From Sphingomonas gilva (GTDB taxonomy: Bacteria > Pseudomonadota > Alphaproteobacteria > Sphingomonadales > Sphingomonadaceae), in contig NZ_QWLV01000003.1 in the NCBI RefSeq assembly GCF_003515075.1, positions 245,774 through 309,773 on the forward strand: a DNA stretch of 64,000 nucleotides, given 5' to 3'. Position 1 is the first letter of the stretch, and the number at the start of each line of letters is the position of its first letter. The position numbers and the translations under genes were made by a program. The notes under the pieces were generated by a model. The model saw nothing but the letters and a program-made list of their open reading frames with translations, did no database searches and was not told where the DNA came from. Below, piece by piece: positions 25,601-33,339 of this stretch.

Positions 25601-28386
25601 TCGCCACCACCCGCGACGCCGATGGCAACGTGGCCCGCGCGGCCACCTCGGTGTGGCTCGCGGGCGAGGACGAATGGTGGTTCGGCGGCGACAATGGCGA
25701 CAGGATGGACCTGATCCCCGAGCAACCGGCCTACAAGGCGGGCGAGACCGCGCGTTTCCAGGTGCGCATGCCCTTCCGCCAGGCGACCGCGCTGGTGACG
25801 ATCGAGCGCGAGGGGGTGCTGGGCAGCTTCGTCACCACGCTCGACGGCAGCGATCCGGTGATCGAGGTGCCGATGCCCGCATCCTACGCGCCCGACGTCT
25901 ATGTATCGGTGCTCGCGGTGCGCGGCCGGGTCGAGCAGGGCTGGTGGGACTGGTTCAAGGAGCTGTTCGGCGCGCGCGAGCATGCGCCAAGGCCGACCGC
26001 GCTGGTCGATCTCGCCAAGCCCGCCTACCGGCTCGGCATCGCCAAGGTGAAGGTCGGCTGGGAGGGCCACAAGCTCGGCGTCGAGGTACGCGCCAACAAG
26101 GAGAAATTCTCCGCGCGCGACACCGCGACGGTCGATGTCGCGGTCAAGCGGCCAGACGGCGCCGCGGCGCGATCGGCCGAGATCGCCTTCGCCGCGGTCG
26201 ATGAGGCGCTGCTCCAGCTCGCGCCCAATGACAGCTGGGACGTGCTCGCCGCGATGATGGGCGAGCGGCCGCTTTCGGTCCTCACCGCCACCGCGCAGAC
26301 CCAAGTGGTCGGCAAGCGCCATTATGGCCGCAAGGCGGTCGAGGCGGGCGGCGGCGGTGGCGACGCCTCCGCGCTCAACCGCGAGAATTTCCAGCCGGTG
26401 CTGCTGTGGCGCGGCCGCGTGCCGCTCGACGCCAACGGCCATGCGCGGCTGCAAGTGCCGCTCAGCGACTCGCTCAGCTCGTTCAAGCTGGTCGCCATCG
26501 CCACCGACGGCGCCGGGCTGTTCGGCACCGGCGAGGCGACCGTGCGCACCGCGCAGGACCTGTCGCTCTATGCCGGCATCCCGCCCTTGGTGCGCACCGG
26601 TGACTGGTTCGCCGCGGGCTTCACGCTGCGCAACGGATCGGACCGGCCGATGACCGTCACCGCCGAGGTCGCGGTCATCCCGCGCGTGGCGCAGGGACGG
26701 CCGCTGACCGTCACCATCCCGGCAGGCGGCGCCGCGCCGATCGCCTGGAACCTGACCGCGCCGGCAGGCCTCGACCGGCTGCAATGGCAGGTCAGCGCGA
26801 GGAGCGCCGACGGCCGCGCCGCCGACCGTATCACCGTCAGCCAGGAAGTCGCGCCGGCGGTGCCGATCGAGACCTGGGCGGCGGTGCTGACCCGTATCGG
26901 CGATACGACCAGCATCCCGATCGCTCCGCCCGCGGGCGCGCTGCCCGGCGGCTTCGTCACGGTCAGCCTCGCCGATACCCTCGCACCCTCGCTCGACGGC
27001 GTGCGCGCTTATATGGGCGATTATCCCTATCAGTGCTTCGAACAGCGCACGAGCCGCGCGGTGGCGCTGGGCGACACCGCCGCCTGGAACGCGCTGGCGG
27101 GCGAGATCCCCGCCTATCAGGACGGCGACGGCCTGCTGCGCTATTTCCCCAGCGAAAGCCTGCAAGGTTCCGACACGCTCACCGCCTATGTGATGTCGAT
27201 CACCGCCGAGGCCGGACTGGCCATGCCCCCCGCCTCGCGCACGCGCATGATCGAGGCGCTGACCGCGGTGGTCGAGGGGCGCATCCGCCGTGAGCGCTAT
27301 GGCGGCGACGATCGGCTGGTGAAGCTCGCCGCGCTTGCCGCGCTCGCCCGCAACGGCGCGGCTTCCCCCGCGATGCTCGGCCAGATCGGCCTGCCGGTGG
27401 GCGAGATGCCGACCGGCGCGCTGGCCGATTGGCTGACCGTGCTCGACCGCACCCCCGGCATCGCCAACGCCGCGGCGCAAAAGGCCGAGGCCGAGCGCAT
27501 CCTGCGCACGCGGATCACCTATGAAGGCACCCGGCTCGACCTGTCGGACGGGGCCGATGCGCCGTGGTGGATGATGACCTCCGATGACGAGATGGCGATC
27601 CGCGCCACGCTCGCCGCATTGGGCCGCCCCGGCTGGCAGGACGAGGCGCCGCGGATGATGGCGGGCGTCGGCCTTCGCCAGCGCCGCGGCCATTGGGACA
27701 CCACCCCGGCCAACGCCTGGGGCGCGGTCGCCGCGCGCAAGTTCGGCCAGCTCTATCCGGCAACAGCGATCGCCGGCACCACCACCGCGCGGATCGGTGG
27801 ACGGAGCGTCAGCCGCGCCTGGCCGCTGGCGGTCGACCAGCGCTTCCTCCGCCTACCGCTCCCGGCAAGCTCCGCGCCCCTCGCGCTCAACCAGTCGGGC
27901 GGGGCGGGGCCATGGGCGACCGTCTCGGTCCGCGCCGCCGTCCCGCTCACGCGGCCGCTGTCCGCCGGCTATCGGATGAGCCGCAAGGTCGATGTCGTCC
28001 AGGCGCGTCAGCCGGGCCGCCTCGGCCGCGGCGACGTGGTGCGCGTGACGATCACCGTCGAGGCGGGGACCGACCGCAATTGGGTGGTGATCAGCGATCC
28101 GATCCCGCCCGGCGCGACCGTGTTGGGCAATCTCGGCGGCCAGTCCGAGATCCTGCAAGCGGGCGGCGAAAGCGAGGGCATGCAGCCGAGCTATACCGAG
28201 CGCGGCCGCGACGCCTGGCGCGCCTATTTCGAATGGCTGCCGCGCGGCCGCGCCACCGTCAGCTACACGATGCGGCTGAACGGCGCGGGCGATTTCGGCC
28301 TGCCGCCCAGCCGGGTGGAGGCGATGTACTCGCCCGAAATCCGCGCGGCGCTGCCGAACCGGCGATTGAGGGTGGCGCAGCGGTGA
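22678..28386 (+). CDS. Bacterial alpha-2-macroglobulin (MG2 domain, thioester-containing)
   Basis: A 1902-residue periplasmic protein that in other bacteria traps proteases and protects the envelope. The signal peptide MRRLAAIALILAGLAPLVAS lacks a lipobox cysteine, so unlike E. coli YfhM it is probably soluble or anchored otherwise. MG1-MG6-type beta domains fill the first half; the bait region lies near residue 1200; the thioester motif CFEQ (cysteine about residue 1453, in DYPYQCFEQRTSRAVALGD) is intact; the C-terminus has the receptor-binding-like domain (VISDPIPPGATVLGN). The gene overlaps pbpC (GTGA), the usual partner for repair of peptidoglycan after damage. Confidence 0.92.
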   Translation: MRRLAAIALILAGLAPLVASADSRPQVTMATPGIADGAIERFTARFSEAMAPLGDPRAQGPFDVQCAVTGEGRWADQQTYVHEFADPLPGGTTCTFTLREGLRSQRGVDVTGQQRFTVDSGGPTARAVMPARYDGEIEEDQVFLVAANLSPDRASVAANAYCAVDGIGEKIAVDVLGAEVPGRLLAALGPDRWQVQNFLSEAGLPTALPENETQRARALASVTALKCRRPLPPGRDVALVWSGQITGGGRTAGADQRFDFKVRQPFTARFECGRVNPQAGCNPVQDAWVRFTAPIPTAEAEAIRLTVGERQIAPTLTDEDKRKATQSEVKFAAPLPANVGALLSLPAGIKDESGRALANAERFPLAVKIDEAPPLVKFAAPFGILEASEGGVLPVTVRNVEPALQGRNLALGGETLRVEGADGEIAKWMRDIEKANRSDYRTEKRGGEDVTVNYTGATPLLGAARGEAIKLGLPGKGKDFEVVGIPLAKSGFYVVELASPRLGQALLGRKATRYVTAGALVTNLSVHFKWGRDVSMAWVTSLDGAQPVAGAEIRITDSCTGRTLARGQSDSRGRATVRGLPQPETYGTCEGENPNAPLMVSARKGGDFSFTMTGWGEGIRPYDFDLPYGWDERPEIFHTVFDRALVRQGETVNMKHLYRRPVATGFSSEGLSGTLRLAHRGSGTQFELPLKIGADGIGETTWTAPAGAPQGDYDLSIEAGERTIWPNQSFRIDEYRLPTMRASVTGPKDAQVRPKSVPVDLYVGYLAGGAASNLPVSVRTAWFEATARPENYERFTFGGKAVEEGVKPLDGDGEEALVPLPPTQTLPLSLNAQGTARQAISVPQAIDTRTDMLVEMDYEDANGEVLTASRRITLYPAAVQLGIRTDGWMMRDDDLRLQLVALDTAGMPVRGQRIEVALYSREILTARRRLIGGFYAYDNRMRTTRIDADCSATTDAQGLASCTLDPGVSGEVYAVATTRDADGNVARAATSVWLAGEDEWWFGGDNGDRMDLIPEQPAYKAGETARFQVRMPFRQATALVTIEREGVLGSFVTTLDGSDPVIEVPMPASYAPDVYVSVLAVRGRVEQGWWDWFKELFGAREHAPRPTALVDLAKPAYRLGIAKVKVGWEGHKLGVEVRANKEKFSARDTATVDVAVKRPDGAAARSAEIAFAAVDEALLQLAPNDSWDVLAAMMGERPLSVLTATAQTQVVGKRHYGRKAVEAGGGGGDASALNRENFQPVLLWRGRVPLDANGHARLQVPLSDSLSSFKLVAIATDGAGLFGTGEATVRTAQDLSLYAGIPPLVRTGDWFAAGFTLRNGSDRPMTVTAEVAVIPRVAQGRPLTVTIPAGGAAPIAWNLTAPAGLDRLQWQVSARSADGRAADRITVSQEVAPAVPIETWAAVLTRIGDTTSIPIAPPAGALPGGFVTVSLADTLAPSLDGVRAYMGDYPYQCFEQRTSRAVALGDTAAWNALAGEIPAYQDGDGLLRYFPSESLQGSDTLTAYVMSITAEAGLAMPPASRTRMIEALTAVVEGRIRRERYGGDDRLVKLAALAALARNGAASPAMLGQIGLPVGEMPTGALADWLTVLDRTPGIANAAAQKAEAERILRTRITYEGTRLDLSDGADAPWWMMTSDDEMAIRATLAALGRPGWQDEAPRMMAGVGLRQRRGHWDTTPANAWGAVAARKFGQLYPATAIAGTTTARIGGRSVSRAWPLAVDQRFLRLPLPASSAPLALNQSGGAGPWATVSVRAAVPLTRPLSAGYRMSRKVDVVQARQPGRLGRGDVVRVTITVEAGTDRNWVVISDPIPPGATVLGNLGGQSEILQAGGESEGMQPSYTERGRDAWRAYFEWLPRGRATVSYTMRLNGAGDFGLPPSRVEAMYSPEIRAALPNRRLRVAQR

Positions 28387-30716
28387 GCGGACGAGACCGT
28401 CGCCCCTGCGAAGGCAGGGGCCTCTGGCGGCAAGCGCGACTTCGATGGCGAGCGTTGCGCAAGCGGCCAAAGGCCCCTGCCTTCGCAGGGGCGACGGTGA
28501 TAACCGCAGCGTTGTTGTTCACCGCCCATCTCCTCACTGCCCCGCCGTCCTTGCCCTCTTACGCCGAGGCGCGCGCCGCCTGGGCGCCCTCCGAAGCCTG
28601 GTTGCAGGACCGCGATGGGCGGTTGATCGACTCGGAGCGCGTCGATTTCGCCGCGCGCCGGCTCGCCTGGGTGCCGCTGGACGACGTCGCGCCGGTGGTG
28701 CGCCAGACCATCGTCGTCGCGGAGGATAAGCGATTCCTTGGGCATGGCGGCATCGACTGGCTGGCGCTGGCGGGCGTCGCGCGCGACCGATTGCAGGGCG
28801 AGCGCGTGCGCGGCGCGAGCACCATCTCGATGCAGCTCGCCGCCTATCTGGCTCCCGATCTCGCCGCGCCCGGCGCGCGCGGCTGGCGCGAGAAGCTGCG
28901 CCAGATGCGCGCGGCTAAGGCGCTCGAGGCGCGCTGGACCAAGCCGCAGATCCTTGAGGCCTATCTCAACCTCGCCGGCTTCCGCGGCGAGGCGCAGGGC
29001 ATCGGCGCCGCCGCGCTGACATTGTTCGGCAAACGCCCCGATGCGCTAAGCCGCCAGGAGGCGCTGCTCCTCGCCGCGCTGCTGCCCGAGCCCCAGGCTC
29101 CCGCAGACCGCATTGCGGCGAGGGCTTGCCGCATTGCTTCTCCCCTCCCTGGCCAGGGAGGGGCTGGGGGTGGGTCGACCGCCCCAAGCGCAGTCTCCAG
29201 CGGCGGGGAACCCACCCAGCGCGACGGCAGCTCTGTCCCCCGGACAGAGCCAAGAGCCGTCGCGCTCCCCTCCCTTTCAGGGAGGGGAGAATGTGCCAAC
29301 CTGCGCTCCGCCGCCGCCACGATGCTCGGTCCTGCGCGCCGCCTTGCGCTCGATCCCGGTCTCGCCCCGCACCTTGCCCGCCAGCTGCTGACCAGCCCCG
29401 GCCTCACCATCCGCTCGACCCTCGACCGCCGCGCGCAGACCATCGCCGCGCGCGCGCTGCGCCGCCGCCTGAAGGGCCTGGGCGCGGCCCGCGCGCGCGA
29501 CGGCGCGGTGATCGTGATGGACAATCGAAGCGGCGAGGTGATCGCCTATGTCGGCGGCGTCGGGGGCGCTTCGACCGCCGCGCAGGTCGACGGCGCCGCC
29601 GCCTATCGCCAGGCCGGATCGACGCTCAAGCCCTTTCTCTACGCCGCGGCGCTCGAGCGCGGCTATCTCACCCCCGCCTCGATCCTCGACGATTCGCCGG
29701 TGCAGCTCGACACCGCGTCGGGGCTTTACGTTCCGCAGAATTACGATCGCGGGTTCAAGGGGCCGGTGTCGGTCCGCGCCGCGCTCGCCGGATCATTGAA
29801 CGTGCCCGCGGTGCGCGCGCTGCTGCTCGTCGGGGTCGAGCCGTTCCGCGACCGGTTGTGGGACGCGGGCTATCGCGGCCTGGTCGAGGACGGGCAATAT
29901 TACGGCTTCAGCCTGGCGCTCGGCTCGGCCGAGGTGACGCTGCTCGAACAGGCCAACGCCTACCGCATGCTCGCCAATGGCGGGCGCTGGTCGCCTGCGC
30001 GGCTGACCCTCGATGATCCGAACGGCGAAGGGAGGCGGCTGACCTCGCCCCAGGCGGCGTGGCTGGTGGCGGACATCATGGCCGATCCCAATGCGCGCGT
30101 CGGCACCTTCGGCGCCGATTCGGCGCTGCGGCTGCCCTTCTGGGCGGCGGTCAAGACCGGCACGTCGAAGGCGATGCGCGACAATTGGTGCGTCGGCTTC
30201 TCGGACCGGTTCACCGTCGCGGTGTGGGTCGGCAATCTGGAGGGCGATCCGATGCGCGCGGTGTCGGGCACCAGCGGCGCGGCGCCGGTCTGGCGCGACG
30301 TGATGCTTGCCCTCCACGCCGGCGCGCCGGGCAAGCCGCCCGCGATGCCCCGCGGGATCGAGGCGCGCCGCGTGACCTTTGCCGATGCGCGCGAAGCCCC
30401 GCGCCGCGAATTCTTCCTCAGCGGCACCGGCCAGGCGCAGCTTGCCGCGGTTCCGGCCACGGCGCGGCGCCCGCGCATCACCCATCCGGTCGCGGGCAGC
30501 GTCTATGCGCTCGACCCCGACATCCCGGTAGACCGCCAGCGGCTGGCGATCGACGTGGCGGGCGCGGTCGAGGGGCATGTGCTGCGGCTCGACGGCCGCC
30601 TGCTGGGTCCCGCCGACGCCGCGCCGCTGGTGCTCGCGAGCCCGGGAATCCACCGGCTGGCGCTGCTCGATCCGGGCGGGCGGACGGTCGATCAGATTCG
30701 TTTCACGATGCGCTGA
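28383..30716 (+). CDS. pbpC: Penicillin-binding protein 1C (transglycosylase/transpeptidase)
   Basis: A 777-residue class A PBP of the PbpC type. The transglycosylase domain includes VVAEDKRFLGHGGIDWLALA and GASTISMQLAAYLAP; the transpeptidase domain has GSTLKPFLYAAALERG (SxxK: STLK), SLNVP and KTGTSKAMRDNW (KTG); a PbpC-type C-terminal beta domain follows (RPRITHPVAGSVYALDPDIP). Two parts are encoded by dispersed repeats: the basic leader before the membrane helix (28392-28500) and an insertion of about 50 residues between the two domains (29138-29290). The GTG at 28383 overlaps the macroglobulin stop. The catalytic motifs are intact, so the protein is probably active. Confidence 0.9.
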   Translation: MSGRDRRPCEGRGLWRQARLRWRALRKRPKAPAFAGATVITAALLFTAHLLTAPPSLPSYAEARAAWAPSEAWLQDRDGRLIDSERVDFAARRLAWVPLDDVAPVVRQTIVVAEDKRFLGHGGIDWLALAGVARDRLQGERVRGASTISMQLAAYLAPDLAAPGARGWREKLRQMRAAKALEARWTKPQILEAYLNLAGFRGEAQGIGAAALTLFGKRPDALSRQEALLLAALLPEPQAPADRIAARACRIASPLPGQGGAGGGSTAPSAVSSGGEPTQRDGSSVPRTEPRAVALPSLSGRGECANLRSAAATMLGPARRLALDPGLAPHLARQLLTSPGLTIRSTLDRRAQTIAARALRRRLKGLGAARARDGAVIVMDNRSGEVIAYVGGVGGASTAAQVDGAAAYRQAGSTLKPFLYAAALERGYLTPASILDDSPVQLDTASGLYVPQNYDRGFKGPVSVRAALAGSLNVPAVRALLLVGVEPFRDRLWDAGYRGLVEDGQYYGFSLALGSAEVTLLEQANAYRMLANGGRWSPARLTLDDPNGEGRRLTSPQAAWLVADIMADPNARVGTFGADSALRLPFWAAVKTGTSKAMRDNWCVGFSDRFTVAVWVGNLEGDPMRAVSGTSGAAPVWRDVMLALHAGAPGKPPAMPRGIEARRVTFADAREAPRREFFLSGTGQAQLAAVPATARRPRITHPVAGSVYALDPDIPVDRQRLAIDVAGAVEGHVLRLDGRLLGPADAAPLVLASPGIHRLALLDPGGRTVDQIRFTMR
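28392..28500. repeat. Family 1 palindromic unit inside pbpC
   Basis: CCGTCGCCCCTGCGAAGGCA and its complement CCTGCCTTCGCAGGGGCGAC flank a centre of about 55 bases. In the pbpC frame it reads PCEGRGL and later KAPAFAGA, the telltale translation of this repeat type. It supplies the cytosolic, basic N-terminus of the protein. Confidence 0.82.
29138..29290. repeat. Inverted repeat pair inserted inside pbpC
   Basis: TTCTCCCCTCCCTGGCCAGG then GAGGGGCTGGGGGTGGGT at the left, and CGCTCCCCTCCCTTTCAGGG then AGGGGAGA at the right, form head-to-head copies of a Sphingomonas-type repeat. The insert is in frame and adds about 50 low-complexity residues (GGAGGGSTAPSAVSSGGEP). Confidence 0.8.
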
Positions 30717-30871
30717 ACGAAAGCCGTTCCGGCGCGTTTGCGCAGATGGTCCTACCCCCTTCGGGACTGATGCCGGGCGCGCGTATCCGCGAGCGACATC
30801 GGCCGCGCCGTGGCGAGCGGCGCGGCCAATGGGGGAGTTTCGAAGAACCGCCTCCGGGCGGACATGGAAAA

Positions 30872-30901
30872 CGGCCCGGGAGCAGGGAGTCTCCCGGGCC
30901 G
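30872..30901 (-). terminator. Strong hairpin ending the RcnB-like gene
   Basis: CGGCCCGGGAG (30872-30882), an 8-base loop and CTCCCGGGCCG (30891-30901) pair perfectly over 11 bp. Read on the minus strand the stem is followed by TTTTCC, the form of a rho-independent terminator for the RcnB-like gene; it may also stop pbpC transcription from the other side. The rest of the 225-base gap holds nothing else recognised. Confidence 0.75.
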
Positions 30902-30940
30902 CTCCTTCAGACCGGGCGGTCGCACGCCCGCTGAAAGCCG

Positions 30941-31432
30941 TTACCAGTAGAAGTTGCGGATCACGTCGACGACGCGGCCGGTGCGGATGTTGATCAGCAG
31001 GATATCGTCATAGTGACGCACCCAGCGCAGGTTCCGGCCGGGCCGCGGCAGGTGGTAGCGCCACGGATCGTTGATGTAGTAGCGCGGGCTGTAATAGTGC
31101 CGCGCGATCGAGATCCCCGGGCGGAACGCCCGGTAGCGATAGGGCGAGCGCCATTGGCCGCGGCGGAAGATCGCCCGGTTGTTGCTGCGCCAGCCGCGCC
31201 AGTCGTCGCGTCGCCAGTCGCGGCGGTCCTGCCGCAGCTCGCGGCGGGCCTGACGGACGTCGCGGCGTTCGCTGCGCACGTCACGGCGGTCGCCATATCG
31301 ACGCGCCTGCCGCAGATCGCGGCGTTCCTCACGGAGTTCCTGCCGGTCGCGGCGGATTTCGCGGGTCTGGGCCTGCGCGGCGACGGGCAACACGGTGGCG
31401 GCCATCGCCGCCAGGATCACAAATTTACGCAT
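30941..31432 (-). CDS. RcnB-family periplasmic protein
   Basis: A 163-residue exported protein: signal peptide MRKFVILAAMAATVLPVAAQ followed by AQ, a long highly charged helix of repeated RRD/RQ units (about residues 24-80, for example RRDLRQARRYGDRRDVRSER), and a C-terminal RcnB-like domain (PRPGRNLRWVRHYDDILLIN, GRVVDVIRNFYW). RcnB proteins in enterobacteria affect nickel and cobalt balance; in alphaproteobacteria the family is large and the role uncertain. The ATG at 31432 follows GGAGACGATC. A strong hairpin follows the stop. Confidence 0.82.
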   Translation of the reverse strand: MRKFVILAAMAATVLPVAAQAQTREIRRDRQELREERRDLRQARRYGDRRDVRSERRDVRQARRELRQDRRDWRRDDWRGWRSNNRAIFRRGQWRSPYRYRAFRPGISIARHYYSPRYYINDPWRYHLPRPGRNLRWVRHYDDILLINIRTGRVVDVIRNFYW

Positions 31433-31559
31433 GATCGTCTCCATTCTGCCTGCCGGCGTGCGGGCACGTCGGCATGGGAGGACGATCTAGGCGATTCGCA
31501 CTGAACGGGCCGCGAACGCGGTTGTCAGCCTATTGAAATAATGCCCAAGGGGCCTGGGG

Positions 31560-32045
31560 TCAGGGCTGCCCGCCGGTGTTGGTCGGGGCGCTGGTGCCGC
31601 CCAGGCCCGATCCGACCTGGCCGATCCCGCCGAAGATTTCCTCGAAGAAGCTGCGCTCGCGGCCCAGCGTCGGCGTCTTCTCGTCGCTCGGGTTGATCGA
31701 TGCGACCTGCTCCATCCCGGTGCGGTCGACCGCGACGACGTTGCCCGCCGCATCGAAGCGCACGCGGACGTTGGAAGCGGCCGTCGCCCGCGGGGTGCGG
31801 AACGCCCGCTGTCCGGTGTTGCGCGACACGTAATACCAGTTGTCGCCGCCGTCGAACTGGCTCTGGAAGGTCGGTTTGCCGAGCGTCCGCAGCACCGATT
31901 CGCGGTTGTCGATGCCGGGCTGGATGCCGGCGAGCAGATCGCGGTCGACGACATAGCCGTTGAAGCCGCGCATCGGCGCGCAGGCGCCGGTGGCGGCGAG
32001 GACCGGCGCGACGGCCAGGATCGTCAGAAGGGCACGGGGCGACAT
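31560..32045 (-). CDS. bamE: Outer membrane assembly lipoprotein BamE (SmpA/OmlA)
   Basis: A 161-residue lipoprotein of the Bam complex that inserts beta-barrel proteins in the outer membrane. The signal MSPRALLTILAVAPVLAATG leads into the lipobox ATGAC. The SmpA/OmlA domain shows VVDRDLLAGIQPGIDNRESV, LRTLGKPTFQSQF and NWYYVSRNTGQRAF. The C-terminal tail (SFFEEIFGGIGQVGSGLGGT) is longer than in E. coli and is typical of alphaproteobacterial forms. It is divergent from the ubiquinol-cytochrome c chaperone gene, sharing a 138-base regulatory gap. Confidence 0.9.
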   Translation of the reverse strand: MSPRALLTILAVAPVLAATGACAPMRGFNGYVVDRDLLAGIQPGIDNRESVLRTLGKPTFQSQFDGGDNWYYVSRNTGQRAFRTPRATAASNVRVRFDAAGNVVAVDRTGMEQVASINPSDEKTPTLGRERSFFEEIFGGIGQVGSGLGGTSAPTNTGGQP

Positions 32046-32183
32046 GGAACGTAGATCTCCAGCGATACGCGGGCACAATTTGCGCGGGGATGGAGCATTG
32101 CATCGCCCGCACCGGGCAGCAATATGCGCTCAACCCCCGCACGGCAAGCCGTGCGCGCTTTCGCCAAGGACTGCTGACCGCCC

Positions 32184-32699
32184 ATGTCGCTCATTTCCCG
32201 GCTGTTCGCCCGCCCTCCGGAGGATGAAGGGACGGCCCGGCTCTACGCCGCGGTGGTCGATCGCGCGCGCGCGCCGCACTGGTATGTGGAAGGATCGGTG
32301 CCCGACACCGTCGACGGCCGGTTCGACATGGTCGCAGCGGTGCTCTCGCTGGTGCTGCTCCGGCTGGAGGACGATCCCGAGGCGGCCGCCCCCTCGGCGC
32401 GGCTGACCGAGCGCTTCGTCACCGACATGGACGGCCAGCTGCGCGAGATCGGCATCGGCGACATCGTCGTCGGCAAGCATATCGGCCGGATGATGAGCGC
32501 GCTTGGCGGCCGGCTGGGCGCCTATCGCGAGGGGCTGGCGGGCGGTGATCTCGACGGCGCGATCATCCGCAACATCTATCGCGGCGAAGCGCCCGATCCC
32601 GCCGCCCTGGCGCATGTGAGGGATCATCTCACCGCCTTCGCCGGCGCGCTCGCCGCCGCGCCCGCCGAAACGATCCTCCGCGGAGAGCTCCCGGCATGA
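32184..32699 (+). CDS. Ubiquinol-cytochrome c chaperone family protein
   Basis: A 171-residue protein of the CBP3/UQCC1 family, which in mitochondria helps the synthesis and assembly of cytochrome b in complex III. The helical core includes LYAAVVDRARAPHWYVEGSV, DTVDGRFDMVAAVLSLVLLR, LTERFVTDMDGQLREIGIGD and VGKHIGRMMSALGGRLGAYR, close to the family consensus. The stop overlaps the start of the DUF177 gene by 4 bases (ATGA), a pairing regularly seen in alphaproteobacteria. Confidence 0.87.
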   Translation: MSLISRLFARPPEDEGTARLYAAVVDRARAPHWYVEGSVPDTVDGRFDMVAAVLSLVLLRLEDDPEAAAPSARLTERFVTDMDGQLREIGIGDIVVGKHIGRMMSALGGRLGAYREGLAGGDLDGAIIRNIYRGEAPDPAALAHVRDHLTAFAGALAAAPAETILRGELPA

Positions 32700-33235
32700 A
32701 CGCCGCGCCCGAATTCTCCCGCCCGCGCCGGCTCGACACGCTCGGCGGCCAGCCGGTCGCGCTGGCGATCGAAGCGGACGAGGCGGAGCGCGCCGCGCTC
32801 GCCGAGCGCTTCGGGCTTCTCTCGGTCGAGGCCCTGTCGGCCGATCTCACGCTGGTGCGCGACGGCGAGATCGTCACCGTCACCGGGCGCGTGGCCGCGC
32901 GCGTCGATCAGGCCTGCATCGCCACCGGCGATCCGGTGCCCGCCAGCATCAACGAGCCGCTGCTCATCCGCTTCCTGCCCGATTCGCTGCTGGCCGCGTC
33001 GGGCGTCGAGGAGATCGAGCTCGCCGCGCCCGATTGCGAGGTGATCGGCTATGCGGGCGGCGCCATCGATCTGGGCGAGGCCGTCGCGGAGACGATGGCG
33101 CTCGCGCTCGACCCCTTCCCGCGCAGCGCCGATGCGGAGAGGACGCTCAAGGACGCCGGTGTGCTTTCCGAGGATGAGGCCAGGCCGGCGAGCCCCTTCG
33201 CCGCGCTCAAGGACAGGCTGGAGGGGAAGGACTAA
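32696..33235 (+). CDS. DUF177 (YceD-like) protein
   Basis: A 179-residue acidic soluble protein. It fits the DUF177/YceD family by its beta-rich core (LTLVRDGEIVTVTGRVAARV), the two cysteines of VDQACIATGDPVPASINEPL and DCEV, and the end DLGEAVAETMALALDPFPRS followed by SPFAALKDRLEGKD. In many bacteria the family gene precedes rpmF and has been linked with 23S rRNA accumulation; here rpmF is not adjacent. It is translationally coupled to the upstream bc1 chaperone gene. Confidence 0.83.
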   Translation: MNAAPEFSRPRRLDTLGGQPVALAIEADEAERAALAERFGLLSVEALSADLTLVRDGEIVTVTGRVAARVDQACIATGDPVPASINEPLLIRFLPDSLLAASGVEEIELAAPDCEVIGYAGGAIDLGEAVAETMALALDPFPRSADAERTLKDAGVLSEDEARPASPFAALKDRLEGKD

Positions 33236-33237
33236 AT

Positions 33238-33330
33238 CGCGTCGCCCCTGAAGGCAGGGGGCGGCTGGGTTTTGAGGGCCAGCAGGTAATCGAACATGCT
33301 GCCTGCGGTTCCTGCCTTTCGCAGGGGCCA
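33238..33330. repeat. Degraded family 1 palindromic unit
   Basis: GCGTCGCCCCTGAAGGCAGG and TTCCTGCCTTTCGCAGGGGC are the two ends of a family 1 element with deletions in the left arm and an unrelated middle. It occupies the gap between the convergent DUF177 and TetR genes. Confidence 0.68.
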
Positions 33331-33339
33331 TGCCATCGC

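Noticed and set aside
23800..27693. A 1297-codon open frame on the minus strand, rich in Arg, His, Gly and Asp
   Set aside because: It is the antisense of the alpha-2-macroglobulin gene. High third-position GC makes such long shadow frames common; no start signal or family motif is present.
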